From assembly GCF_011386835.1 (NCBI RefSeq), contig NC_088805.1, forward strand, positions 14,752,836 through 14,816,835: a stretch of DNA of 64,000 nucleotides, in the 5' to 3' direction. The notes under the pieces were generated by a model that saw nothing but the letters and a program-made list of their open reading frames with translations, searched no databases and was not told the DNA's origin. Shown here piece by piece: positions 1 through 9,722 of this stretch (positions are counted from its first letter, which is position 1; every line of letters starts with the position of its first letter). The DNA is from Chrysemys picta bellii. Taxonomy: Eukaryota; Chordata; Testudines; Emydidae. The translations under genes and the position numbers were made by a program.

Positions 1-184
1 CCAAGCACCAGGGCACTGGGTCCCCAGTCACTTCTCTGGGTCCAAAGATGCGACTAATACAACTAGCAACCCAACCATCACCATGACTGATGTCCAAGCA
101 GACGATGAGGCTGGTTATTACTGTGGCACATGGAGTGGGTTGCTGCACAGTGATGCAGCCAGACTGAGAACTTACACAAAACCC
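1..184 (+). pseudogene. IGLV family D pseudogene D1 (3' part) with RSS
   Basis: This is the 3' portion of a lambda V exon cut by the window edge. Framework 3 is recognisable, ending in a DVQADDEAGYYC-type motif, and is followed by a heptamer CACAGTG at 146-152, a 23-bp spacer and the nonamer ACAAAACCC at 176-184. The first bases carry the same one-base loss seen in D2 and D4: three G instead of four before TCCCCAGTC, compared with D3. That loss shifts the frame between FR2 and FR3. The RSS looks usable, but the coding part is disrupted, so it is a pseudogene that could at most act as a sequence donor. Its full 5' part is outside the window; by comparison with D2 it would lack most of FR1. Confidence 0.8.
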
Positions 185-967
185 TTGTGTTCCAGCAGTC
201 CGTACGGCGCATGGCTCCAGTCTGTGTGTGTCTGGGCGCGACGCTCCTCCACACAGATGTGTTGGGGTTTAACTAGGCACATTCCAATCACCAGTGAGGG
301 GCACTACTAAGGACTATCAGGGTCTGGACATTGAAGGCCAAATCTTGGGTCCCTTGACCCATTGGGCATTTTGCCGTTCGTTGTCCATGGGACCAGGATT
401 AGACCCTTCATGGAGCCTCACTGTGGTTCCCAGACCCAGTGATAATCCCCCCAAAACACTGCAATGTCCCGTTCCCAAATGCATGCCGTGGGAGGAGAGA
501 CTCCTGTCCGTTAAATTCCAGCTCACCCTGCAGTGCCAACCCAGTGAGATTCAGAGCCCGAACAGCTGGGTGTTAGATCCCAGAGCCCAGGCATTTCACA
601 CACAAGAACAAAGCCAGGGTAGCAAAGGAACAGATCCTGCCCATGGTACGAACAGTACCATGAGGAACGGCCGAGCCTGCGAAATGACCAGGATAAACAA
701 GACACAGAAGGGGCTCCCCATGGTGGGGACATTGAGAGCAACCAAGTAGTAAAGACCCCACCACTCGCGCCAGTCCTATTATAGGCATATCTGACAAGTC
801 ATGGGAGTACCCAAGTCCTAGCTATTCCTAAAGTAAATATTAGCCCAGAGGGACCAATTGGACCAATTGGATGGACACAATAAGACGCAGCCACACTCAT
901 GAATGGCAAACTGGGCTGTAGGTAGCTGGGACCTGTCATGAATCTCTCCTTAAACTCCAGAGACTGA
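185..967. other. intergenic segment of block alpha, no gene seen
   Basis: This is non-coding sequence shared with 8582-9364 and, in diverged form, with 34469-35239, 58350-59120 and 63048-63800. Open frames here run through stops in the relatives and show no recognisable domain. The segment ends at the Harbinger insertion site. Confidence 0.6.
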
Positions 968-1315
968 GGCCTTGGCTACACTTGCAGATGTACAGCGCTG
1001 TGAGTTTAACCTGATTTTGTACAGCTGAGTAGGGAAAGTGCTGCAGTCTGTCCACACTGACAGCTGCCCAGCGCACCGTCGTGGCCACATTTGCAGCATT
1101 TGCTGTGCCATTGGGAGTGGTGCATTATGGGCAGCTATCCCACAGAGCACCTCTTCTCATTCTGGTGCCATGGATTGTGGGAAGGGGGCGTAGGTGCGGG
1201 GCATTCTGGGTCCTGTCCCAACGCCCTGTGATGCATTGCTTCGCATCCCAGAAATCCGTCCACCTTTGGCGCCATCTTTCAACAGTTTCTTTGCAATGCG
1301 ATCTGTCTGTGGGAA

Positions 1316-2563
1316 ATGGAGCTTGAACTGCTGAGGCGTATGCTGACTTATCTCGCCAGCACGTCACGTTTGGCTGTTGAACTATTCCTTAAGATCCAAA
1401 GTGACACTGAGAGTGAGGAGTCCGACGATGCTATCAAGACGCGTAACACGTACGACATGAAATTGCTTGTGGCATTCACGGACATGCTCAGCACCGTGGA
1501 ACGCCGCTTTTGGGCTTGGGAAACAAGCACCGAGTGGTGGGATGACATCGTCATGGAAGTCTGGGATGAGGAGCAGTGGCTGCAGAACTTTCGGATGAGA
1601 AAAGCCACTTTCTTGGGACTGTGTGAGGAGCTCGCCCCCACCCTGCGGCGCAAGGACACGAGATTGAGAGCTGCCCTGCCAGTGGAGAAGCGGGTGGCTA
1701 TTGCAATCTGGAAGCTAGCAACTCCAGACAGCTACCGGTTGGTTGCAAACCAGTTTGGAGTGGGAAAGTCGACCGTTGGAATCGTGTTGATGCAAGTTTG
1801 CAGGGCCATTAATCGCATCCTACTCAGAAGAACCGTGACTCTGGGTAACCTGCAGGACATAGTGGATGGCTTTGCACAAATGGGGTTCCCTAACTGTGGA
1901 GGGGCGATAGATGGGACGCACATTCCTATTCTGGCACCACCCCACCTAGGATCCGAGTACGTTAATCGGAAGGGGTATTTCTCTATGGTTCTCCAGGCAT
2001 TTGTGGATCACCGTGGGCGTTTCATTGACATTAACACGGGCTGGCCCGGAAAGGTGCATGACGCACGCATCTTTCGGAACACTTGGCTGTTCAGGAAGAT
2101 GCAGGCCGGGACTTTTTTCCCAGAGCGGAACATCATGGTAGGGGAAGTCGAAATGCCCATTGTGATCCTTGGAGACCCCGCTTACCCGTTAATGCCGTGG
2201 CTCATGAAACCCTACACAGGGAGCATTGACAGCAGCAAGGAACGGTTCAGCTACAGGCTGAGCCAGTGCCGAATGACTGTGGAGTGTGCCTTTGGCCATT
2301 TAAAGGCCCGCTGGCGATCTCTGTATGGGAAGTTGGACTTGGCCGAAAACAGCATCCCCACGGTTATATCCGCGTGCTGCGCCCTCCATAATATTTGTGA
2401 AGGGAAGGGTGAAAGCTTCACTCAGGCATGGACCTCTGAGGTTCAACACCTGGAGGCTGAATTTGCACAGCCAGAGAGCAGGGCTATTAGAGGGGCCCAG
2501 CCCGGGGCTGCAAGGATTAGGGATGCCTTGAGGGAGCAATTTGAGGCTGCAAACCAGCAGTGA
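1316..2563 (+). CDS. HARBI1-like PIF/Harbinger transposase, copy 1 (415 aa, intact)
   Basis: This is a DDE-type nuclease (DDE_Tnp_4 family) that would cut and rejoin element ends, acting with the SANT-like partner encoded on the opposite strand. An acidic N-terminal stretch (residues 30-40) is followed by a helix-turn-helix-like region (about 120-165) and the nuclease core. The conserved acidic motifs are D199 in AIDGTHIPI, D249 in GKVHDARIF, D287 in ILGDPAYPL and E323 in TVECAFGHLK. D287 and E323 are separated by 35 residues, as expected for a DDE pair. The start at 1316 is the first Met of the conserved MELELLRR segment shared by all copies. The length fits the family. No frameshift or early stop is present, so the enzyme could be functional, although its SANT partner in the same element is broken. 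This is a transposon gene, not the host HARBI1 gene. Confidence 0.92.
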   Translation: MELELLRRMLTYLASTSRLAVELFLKIQSDTESEESDDAIKTRNTYDMKLLVAFTDMLSTVERRFWAWETSTEWWDDIVMEVWDEEQWLQNFRMRKATFLGLCEELAPTLRRKDTRLRAALPVEKRVAIAIWKLATPDSYRLVANQFGVGKSTVGIVLMQVCRAINRILLRRTVTLGNLQDIVDGFAQMGFPNCGGAIDGTHIPILAPPHLGSEYVNRKGYFSMVLQAFVDHRGRFIDINTGWPGKVHDARIFRNTWLFRKMQAGTFFPERNIMVGEVEMPIVILGDPAYPLMPWLMKPYTGSIDSSKERFSYRLSQCRMTVECAFGHLKARWRSLYGKLDLAENSIPTVISACCALHNICEGKGESFTQAWTSEVQHLEAEFAQPESRAIRGAQPGAARIRDALREQFEAANQQ

Positions 2564-2693
2564 TATCTGGTGCCCTGCACGGGAGTGAAGTGCAGTAGTT
2601 CCAATCTTTAGGAATCAGTGTTTGCTAAGCAGACAAGCAGACTTGCTGTGCCTGTTTATTTCCTGGGCTAAGGAGTCTTTTACTTTATGCAAT

Positions 2694-2731
2694 AATAAAG
2701 AATGTTTTCAAAGACAAAAAATCCATTTATT
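2694..2731. terminator. convergent polyadenylation signals in Harbinger copy 1
   Basis: AATAAA on the + strand (2694-2699), after the transposase stop, lies 26 bp from AATAAA on the - strand (2726-2731), after the SANT-like gene. The two transcripts would overlap tail to tail. Confidence 0.7.
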
Positions 2732-2768
2732 GAACAGAAACAAGGGGTTGGAGTGGGGAACAGTGCAA

Positions 2769-4497
2769 TCACAGATTCGCGTATGTCCTGTCTGGTGTGC
2801 TGTGCAGTGAGTGCTGCACTTCAGGATAGCTATACTGCATGGTGATTGGGGTTGAGTGAAGAGGGTAAGGGTCGTGGTTTTCAGGGCCGGATGGTGAAGA
2901 TACTGGTATTGGAGGCAGCTGGTGGCGTGAACAACACGGAAGTTGGGGAAAGTGGGTTGGAGGTGACAGTGGGGCATAACGGAAAGAGTTTTGGGACAAG
3001 GGCTGTAGGGGGGGGTGGCGTTTGCGTTTGAGGTACTGCTCCTGGATAGCGTCTGCTTGGCGCTCCAGTATGCTTATGGGCCGATCCATGCTTTGCTGCC
3101 GGTGCTTCGTGCTTCGCCGCCCCTGCGCTGCGTTTTCCTGGCGGATCCTGCTTTCTCTCTTCCTCCAGTTCTGTGCTTTCTCATTCTCTTTAATAGATTG
3201 GCGCATCACTTCTTGCAGCATGTCTTCTTTGCTTTTTCGCGGTCTCTTCCTGAGTCTTTGCAGTCTCTGAACAGGCGATAAGAGGGACGGCTGAGGTCTC
3301 AAGGTTGATGCAGCTGTATAGGCAAAATGCAACATTTAACAGAGGCAGCATTGTTTATACCAGACAGAGTAATGATTCCCCCGCACTTAAGGAGTAGAAA
3401 ACACACAGGGTCTACACAATAGCATAATTTTCCCGTCCGAAACAGAGTGCGCACATCCCACGGGAGCCTCAAAATGATGATTAAGGGGGACTGATTGTTT
3501 CAGGGCTGCACTGTCCTCTGGGTTTCTGTGCCTTGGGGAGAGCCAACAGCTTCAGGGGGCACCTACACTGAACACTGTCCCAATATTTTCCACAGGAGTT
3601 CGTCCTGGACGATATCTCGCTGCTGAGGGTGACTTGGGAAGCAAGGGAGGGTCTTCTACTGCAATGCGGCTTCTGCCCTGGCCCATATGCAGCTTGCCTG
3701 TGTGCAGCAATGGTCCCCTCGCGGCACAGTGGCGCGGACACGTTAGCCTGGCTGGGACAAGGACCACAGTGGCTCTCCCGATAAACCTGCGCAAGCGCAT
3801 TGCACACGTTCTGGATGAGACATTCGAGGAGATTACCGAGTCCCATTACCGCGATGTGATAAACCACATCAATGCACTATTTTGCATCTAGGCATGCATG
3901 CCTAACCCTCCTCTCCCAAAGAGCCCGCACCGAAAAAATTCCTTCCCAAAAAAAAACCACTTACCAGGAACCTGCTCTTCTGTTTGTCTTCCACCAAGTA
4001 CCAGTCGCTCTGACTGGCTACCTTCCTCCTGGCTCGAGAAGAGCTCCTGGCTGCATGGCTCCAGGGATTCCGGGGTGTCTCCATCTGGCCCACCACCCTC
4101 ACTCCCGTTTTCCTCCTCCTCTTCCTCTTCCTCCTCCCCCCCCCCACACCGGCTCTGAAGTGTCCATGGTGGTGCTCAGAGTGGAGGTGGGGTTAACCCC
4201 AAGTATCGCATCCAGCTCTTTGTAGAATCGGCAGGTCGTGGGGGGAGCACCCGAGCAGCCGTTTGCATCGCGGGCTTTGCGGTAGGCACTCCGCAGCTCC
4301 TTCACTTTAATCCTGCACTGCAGGGCGTCCCGGTCATGGCCCCTTTCCATCATGTCCTTTAATACCTTCCCGAAGGTATCATAATTCCTATGGCTGGAGC
4401 GCAGCGGGGACTGGACAGCTTCCTCCCCCCAAACACTGATGAGGTCCAGCAACTCGCCATTGCTCCACGCTGGGGCTCGCTTGGTGCGTGGAGGTAT
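2769..4497 (-). pseudogene. Myb/SANT-like DNA-binding protein of Harbinger, copy 1 (broken)
   Basis: This is the partner protein of PIF/Harbinger elements; in this family it binds element ends and helps bring the transposase into the nucleus. Exon 1 (3965-4497) encodes a SANT/Myb-like trihelix domain (motifs PPRTKRAPAWSNGELLDLI, LQCRIKVKELRSAYRKA and CRFYKELDAILG), then an acidic serine/glutamate tail, and ends at a GTAAG donor on the minus strand. Exon 2 (2769-3313) follows a TATACAG acceptor and encodes a basic coiled-coil stretch (RKRPRKSKEDML...) and a proline/serine-rich tail ending at 2769. Two defects are seen: the expected start codon at 4495-4497 reads ATA (ATG only in copy 2), and a run of ten C at about 4136-4145 shifts the frame before the acidic tail (nine in copy 2). 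The intron (3314-3964) contains no recognisable domain. Confidence 0.8.
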
Positions 4498-4905
4498 GGT
4501 CACCTGGAAAGATTCGCTGTTAGCACTCCACGCCACGCTGGGCTGAGCAAACAGGAAGGGGATTTTTAAAATTCCCGGGGAATGTAAAGGGTGGGTCACA
4601 TGGTTGGTTACCTGAGACCAGTGCAGTAGAGTTTGAACTGATGACCAGAGTGGCTAGAACAGGCATTGTGGGATACTGCCGAATACTTCTGGAGGCCAGT
4701 CACAATGCATAGGGCGGCCACACTGGCACCACAGCACTGCAGCGGCAGCGCAATACATGCTATTCCTCTCGGGGACGTGGAGTACATGCAACGCTGCAGC
4801 CACGGAGATACATCGCTGCAAATGCCTTGCCAGTGTGGACAGGGAGTGAGTTACAGCGCTGGGGGCGGCTTTACAGTGCTATAACTCGCAAGTGTAGCCA
4901 AGGGC

Positions 4906-6341
4906 TGAAAAGAATAAAATGGGATTTGGGATACACCTGGATTTTCCCCATTTACTCTTCTGCAGATGGGTGACATAGTTCAGTTAGGACTGGGCAGTAG
5001 GGGGCGTTGTCTCCCTGCATTTCTATCATGAATTGTTTACAATGGAATAAAGTAACTGTTCAATACACACTTTTAAAGAGCCTGGTGCACAGACCGTGGT
5101 GTTTGAACAGCTGCGTCCTTTCAGATCCCTCATTCAGACCGAGTGGGGGGGAGGATTGAGACACAAAATTAGAGGCACCCAAATGTACTGATTTAGTTGG
5201 AGGGAACAATCTCAGTATGAGACAAGAGACAACATGGGGCGACAGATCGGCCTGTGGGTGGCAGAAGGAAGCAATGAGACAATCCTGGCAGCAGGATGGG
5301 AAGGGTCTCAGCACACCCATGGCCTCACTGCTGTCAGTTTGTTTGTAGGCATCACGGCAAAGGGGAGCTGGAAGGAGGCTGGCAGGAGGGGAATGAGTTA
5401 GTTCTGGGGTGTTCCCAGGGCGCGTGTCCACGCGTGAGGGGCAGCATGGGGGAAGCTGGCCCGGCTGCACTGCAGTGGTGGTGACAGTGACTCCTCTCCA
5501 TGTGCATGTGATAGAAAATATCTGTGTGCCCAGCGATGCAAAGCTCGTCCATTGCTCTCTACACGTCAGACGTTCTGCGCTAACGTTACGCTAACGACCC
5601 CTCCCAGCAGCCCCGTAACGGCCGTTCACAGACTAAGGCCAAATTCAGAGCTGAGCACCCCTAGCTGTACCCACATGGAACTGACACCCCCTTCTGTCCG
5701 CGTAAAGGGATTTAGATGCACAAAGATGTAGCTCGGCACCTTCATAAATCTGCCCCGTTCTCCTTTGGCTCAAGATATTGCGGCTCCTGCTTTAGCTCTC
5801 GCGTTCTCCTGTTCAGTCCCTGGTGATAATCGAGACGACAATCGTTACAGCGTGTTTGGCACCATGAAACATTTATATGTTTGCTTCCATGTAGATAGGC
5901 TGTAGGCAGCAGCTGCAGCTAAGAAATTATTTGGTCAGAGACACGAAGTAGTGACCACATTTACTCTGCTATATGTGTAGCTTGTAAACATGTGATTCCC
6001 CATAACTAAAAATAAACATTTCTCCTAGATCTAGCTCCCTGCACAGGCAGTTAGACAGAACTGGTCAGTCTGTGTGCTAGCACCACCTACTTGTTCTAAA
6101 TATTATTCAGGAAGTAGATTTAAGTAAAGCCCTTTGTATTAAATTAATAACAGCAAAACCCTGTTTCAATTTGAACTTGAAATAATACATGAAAATGTAC
6201 AGTTTTATGGGGAGTTACTTTTTTTTAAGAAAAAACATTATTTAAAATGAATTTGAGGTTAAATTTGAAACTTGAGTGTCTATGTACTTGTTAATAGGAT
6301 TTAGATTTTCAAAAGACCTGCAGCCAATGAACATAGAGCAG
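4906..6341. other. 5' flank of V-A1, no gene seen
   Basis: This is non-coding sequence common to the upstream side of most family A genes. It contains one CTCF-like motif (4995-5009), and an AT-rich stretch fills the last 500 bp before the promoter. Relative to 35530-35800 of block gamma, about 230-270 bp are missing near 5200. Confidence 0.6.
4995..5009 (+). promoter_or_regulatory. CTCF-like motif, upstream class (CAGTAGGGGGCGTTG)
   Basis: It matches the CTCF core pattern CCASYAGRKGGC except for the first C. It lies about 1.45 kb before the V-A1 start codon, just after the Harbinger 3' junction, and is shared with 13402, 41532 and others. The GCG-to-TTG end (cGTTg) makes it weaker than the copies ending GCGCTG. 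Binding is inferred. Confidence 0.45.
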
Positions 6342-6349
6342 ATTTGCAT
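6342..6349 (+). promoter_or_regulatory. Ig octamer promoter of V-A1 (ATTTGCAT)
   Basis: A perfect light-chain octamer, the binding site of Oct-1/Oct-2, lies 101 bp before the ATG. A CCAAT-like GCCAATGA precedes it, and a TATA-like TTTAAGA (6377-6383) follows about 28 bp downstream. Confidence 0.9.
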
Positions 6350-6450
6350 GAAGGGGCCGTTCTCCAGCGCTGGGGGTTTAAGAGAGAATCAGAGGGTCCC
6401 AGCTACAGACCCGTTTGCCTCAGGGAGCCGAGCTCGTCTGGATTCCCACC

Positions 6451-6918
6451 ATGGCCTGGGCCCCTCTGCTCCTCGCGCTGCTCACGTACTGCTCTGGTGA
6501 GGGAATTGTTTCTTCAGTGACAAAAATATGAAGGACACTTGCAGGTGAGGAGGTTTGTCTGTGAGGATCCGGAGTCCTTGTGCTGAGTGTGTTTGTAATG
6601 TTGATTTCAGGGGTCAGTTCGCAGCCCGTGGTGACTCAGGAGCCCTCGATGTCGGTGACCCCAGGAGGGGCTGTCACTCTGTCCTGCAGCCTGAGCACTG
6701 GAGCCGTCACCACCGGCAACTATCCAGCCTGGTACCAGCAGAAACCAGGCTCTGCTCCTCGGACACTTATATACACCAATACCAGACCCTCCGGGATCCC
6801 TGCCCGGTTCTCTGGGTCCATATCCGGTAACAACACTGCCCTGACCATCACCGGTGTCCAGGCAGAGGATGAGGCTGACTATTACTGTGCTGTGTTTACC
6901 GGCAGTGGTAGTTGGACT
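6451..6918 (+). CDS. IGLV: immunoglobulin lambda variable segment V-A1 (intact)
   Basis: Germline V gene supplying the variable domain of a lambda light chain after joining to a J segment. The leader exon (6451-6496) encodes [15 protein letters not shown] and ends at a GTGAGG donor; the 114-bp intron ends TTTCAG; the V exon is 6611-6918. The mature domain starts [14 protein letters not shown] and has the first Cys in VTLSC, Trp in [17 protein letters not shown], and the second Cys in DEADYYC. The frame stays open to the heptamer. CDR2 is one codon shorter than in A2 (TNTRPSG), a feature shared only with A9. Germline CDR3 reads [10 protein letters not shown], unlike any other copy. FR3 carries a Thr (GNNTALT) where all others have Ala. 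It resembles the mammalian IGLV7/IGLV8 subgroups. Confidence 0.95.
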
Positions 6919-6957
6919 CACAGTGATCCAGCCAGATGGGGAACTGAGACAAAAACC
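6919..6957 (+). other. V-A1 recombination signal (23-RSS)
   Basis: Consensus heptamer CACAGTG, 23-bp spacer, nonamer ACAAAAACC. A 23-bp spacer on the V side is the lambda arrangement. Confidence 0.95.
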
Positions 6958-7970
6958 TCCCCTGTCTTCCCCCGTCATCTCCTTCTGCCTGGGCTCTGCA
7001 CTGGCTGCACAGTTTGGTTCCTCCCTTCAATACATCACACACTGATTGCTCCTTTTTAAAAATTTCAGCCGTTTGCTGTCAGCAGGGGTCGCTGCTCCAC
7101 CCACTCCCCATTCTCTCCCTCTGGGGGCGATGTCAGCCACTGTTATGCTCATTGCTTGGTCTGTCTGGCAGGAACAACTATTCCTGCCTTATAGATCCCT
7201 GCGTTACACCCACTACCTGGGTGAAACTGGGAGCAGACGGCCACATGCTCCTTGGGTAAAGTGACACATCTCCCCTAGCACAGTTCTCCTTTGTTACCCC
7301 ACCAGCTGGACCACACCCTGAATGTCCTGGAAGTTAGAGGAAATGTAGGAAAGATCTATCAGATCCCTTAGTCCATTCCAGTTGCCGGGGTTGCATGAAG
7401 TGTCCAGATACAGGGTGTAGCAGAGAATGTTTGATATGATATGATATAAAGTGTTCAGATACAGATAATATACGATATGAAAATGCCTCCTTCCTAGGAC
7501 CTCCTCCCTGGCCATGTCCCAGTGGCTCTGCAGCTTCTCTGATTCTCCGCAGAAGTTCATTAGTGCCTCCCTGGCCCCTTCTCCTCCTGACCCTGCAGCC
7601 CAGCAAGCCACAGGCCCGTGGCCATGTCCAGTTCCCTGTAGGCCAGTCTCGGTGCTCAGGTACCGCAGTGATGGGGGCGGCATAAGAACCTCAATAGAAA
7701 AGTTCATCTGCTGGCTGCAGAGTCAGTGTCCCGCGGCAGGAAGGGCCGGGGCTGTCCTAGCTAAAGCAGGAGTGATGGTGGCTGTGTCCCAAAGCTCCCC
7801 CTCCCCTCCATGGAGAGACAGGAGTGTGCCCAGCAGTGGAGCTAGACATTGAAATACAGGGTCAGATGAACAAGCGGAGGGTCATCTACTAAGAGACCTC
7901 CCCGGCCTGTATTTATAGATAGAGACTGGCCTACTGTGATGTCCCAGCCCTGTTACAAGATGGGTACTGC
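6958..7970. other. 3' flank of V-A1, no gene seen
   Basis: This is non-coding sequence conserved after most family A genes (compare 20264-21200, 28860-29640, 52756-53540 and 61441-62454). It includes the CTCF-like motif at 7080. Open frames on either strand are not conserved between copies. Confidence 0.6.
7080..7094 (+). promoter_or_regulatory. CTCF-like motif behind V-A1, mutated (CAGCAGGGGTCGCTG)
   Basis: It lies 122 bp after the nonamer. It differs from the majority form CAGCAGGGGGCGCTG by one G-to-T change inside the G run, which should weaken any CTCF binding. Confidence 0.4.
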
Positions 7971-8271
7971 ATGGACGAGCTGACCATAGGACGACCCTCA
8001 CTTGGACACGGGCTCTTGGGCCAGGGGCTCAGAGGCAGGGCCGAGGTGCGTGGACTGGACAGCCTGGGGCAGATGGTTGAGAGAGTTGGGCAAGGGACGC
8101 CAAGTCGAATACAGGCCCTGGAGACACAGTTACAGGCGGCAAACCGAGCGCTGGGGGAGGTGAAAGCCTCATGCCAGACAATAATAGAGGAGGCTGCAAA
8201 ACCAAAGCGAGAACTGATTCAGACAAGACCAGACCTGGTACGAAAAGGACTGTGGGCAGCAACTCAAGCTG
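7971..8271 (+). other. open coiled-coil-like segment fused upstream of pseudogene D2
   Basis: From ATG at 7971 the frame stays open into the V homology of D2 (stop at 8481-8483). The first 100 residues are not Ig-like: a Gly/Leu/Arg-rich start (LGHGLLGQGLRGRAEVRG), then a stretch with heptad-like spacing (IQALETQLQAANRALGE...) and a Lys/Glu-rich end. I do not recognise the family. It takes the place where FR1, intron and leader should be. The same arrangement occurs at 62455; a decayed relative precedes D3. It could be a chance open frame in an old repeat; no promoter or splice site is evident. Confidence 0.3.
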
Positions 8272-8581
8272 GAACAAGCTGCACTGTTCAACTCTCCTGC
8301 ACCATCAGCAGTGGGTCCCCGATCCCACACGCCAGCTGGCACCAGCCGAAAATTGGAAATACTCCAAAATATCTTCTGTGGTACAAATCCAATGCTGCCA
8401 AGCACCAGGGCACTGGGTCCCCAGTCACTTCTCTGGGTCCAAAGATGCGACTAATACAACTAGCAACCCAACCATCACCATGACCGATGTCCAAGCAGAC
8501 GATGAGGCTGGTTATTACTGTGGCACATGGAGTGGGGTGCAGCACAGTGATGCAGCCAGACTGAGAACTTACACAAAACCC
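8272..8581 (+). pseudogene. IGLV family D pseudogene D2 with RSS
   Basis: V homology begins only at the end of FR1 (TVQLSCTISSG) and continues through CDR1, the tryptophan in ASWHQPKIGN, FR2 (YLLWYKSN), FR3 and YYCGTWSGVQ. There is no leader exon, octamer or FR1 start; the upstream sequence is an unrelated open segment. One G is missing before TCCCCAGTC, so FR2 and FR3 are in different frames. The RSS is intact in form: CACAGTG (8543-8549), 23-bp spacer, ACAAAACCC (8573-8581). YLLWYKSN, SGSKDATNTT and the CDR3 start resemble family C and mammalian IGLV4/5. It cannot make a normal chain. Confidence 0.85.
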
Positions 8582-9364
8582 TTGTGTTCCAGCAGCCCGT
8601 ACGGCGCATGGCTCCAGTCTGTGTGTGTCTGGGCGCGACGCTCCTCCACACAGATGTGTTGGGGTTTAACTAGGCACATTCCAATCACCAGTGAGGGGCA
8701 CTACTAAGGACTATCAGGGTCTGGACATTGAAGGCCAAATCTTGGGTCCCTTGACCCATTGGGCATTTTGCCGTTCGTTGTCCATGGGACCAGGATTAGA
8801 CCCTTTATGGAGCCTCACTGTGGTTCCCAGACCCAGTGATAATCCCCCCAAAACACTGCAATGTCCCGTTCCCAAATGCATGCCGTGGGAGGAGAGACTC
8901 CTGTCCGTTAAATTCCAGCTCACCCTGCAGTGCCAACCCAGTGAGATTCAGAGCCCGAACAGCTGGGTGTTAGATCCCAGAGCCCAGGCATTTCACACAC
9001 AAGAACAAAGCCAGGGTAGCAAAGGAACAGATCCTGCCCATGGTACGAACAGTACCATGAGGAACGGCCGAGCCTGCGAAATGACCAGGATAAACAAGAC
9101 ACAGAAGGGGCTCCCCATGGTGGGGACATTGAGAGCAACCAAGTAGTAAAGACCCCACCACTCGCGCCAGTCCTATTATAGGCATATCTGACAAGTCATG
9201 GGAGTACCCAAGTCCTAGCTATTCCTAAAGTAAATATTAGCCCAGAGGGACCAATTGGACCAATTGGATGGACACAATAAGACGCAGCCACACTCATGAA
9301 TGGCAAACTGGGCTGTAGGTAGCTGGGACTTGTCATGAATCTCTCCTTAAACTCCAGAGACTGA
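8582..9364. other. intergenic segment, no gene seen
   Basis: Copy of 185-967 with few substitutions. No conserved coding signal is visible. Confidence 0.6.
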
Positions 9365-9722
9365 GGCCTTGGCTACACTTGCAGATGTACAACACTGTGA
9401 GTTTAACCTGACTTCGTACAGCTGAATAGGGAAAGCTCTGCAGTCTGTCCACACTGACAGCTGCCCAGCGCACAGTCGTGGCCACATTTGCAGCATTTGC
9501 TACGCCATTGGGAGTGGTGCATTATGGGCAGCTATCCCACAGAGCACCTCTTCCCATTCTGGCGCTGTGAGTTGCGGGAAGGGGGCGTGGGTGCGGGGCA
9601 TTCTGGATCCTGTCCCAACACCCCGTGTTGCATCGCTTCGCATCACAGAAATCTCTTTGTTTCCGTCCACCTTTGGCCCCATCTTTCAACAGTTTCTTTG
9701 CAATGCGATCTGTCTGCGGGAA

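Larger units (their letters stand above)
968..4905. mobile_element. PIF/Harbinger DNA transposon, copy 1 (autonomous-type, about 3.9 kb)
   Basis: The ends form imperfect terminal inverted repeats: GGCCTTGGCTACACTTGC at the left and, read on the minus strand, GCCCTTGGCTACACTTGC at the right. TGA flanks both sides (965-967 and 4906-4908). The unfilled site is preserved in paralogous units at 35240 and 59121, where the same flanks meet around a single TGA, so the boundaries are well supported (CTGA as a 4-bp duplication cannot be excluded). The element holds two convergent genes, a HARBI1-like transposase on + and a Myb/SANT-like gene on -, which is the standard gene pair of this superfamily. 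The subterminal parts are rich in CAGCGCTG-like words. Confidence 0.9.
1..7030 (+). repeat. segmental duplication block alpha, copy 1
   Basis: Reading side by side, this stretch is nearly the same as 8398-15430 (shift about 8.4 kb), including pseudogene D, the Harbinger element and the family A gene. A third copy, without the first 860 bases, is 37366-43560. The copies differ by scattered substitutions and small indels only. Confidence 0.85.

Noticed and set aside
294..749. Open frame of 151 codons repeated at 8691, 34578 and 58459
   Set aside because: It recurs only because the intergenic segment is duplicated. It is truncated in the 34578 copy, changes are not concentrated at third positions by eye, and no domain is recognisable.
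3634..3891. Possible third gene in the Harbinger element (85 codons, + strand)
   Set aside because: It lies in the intron of the SANT-like gene, and the copies at 12040 and 40156 differ in their starts and by an indel. There is no recognised domain, so I do not call it.
5060..5594. Overlapping open frames on both strands upstream of V-A1, repeated in other blocks
   Set aside because: The copies at 13467, 26877, 35694, 41597 and 59575 disagree in frame and length. This is GC-rich non-coding flank.
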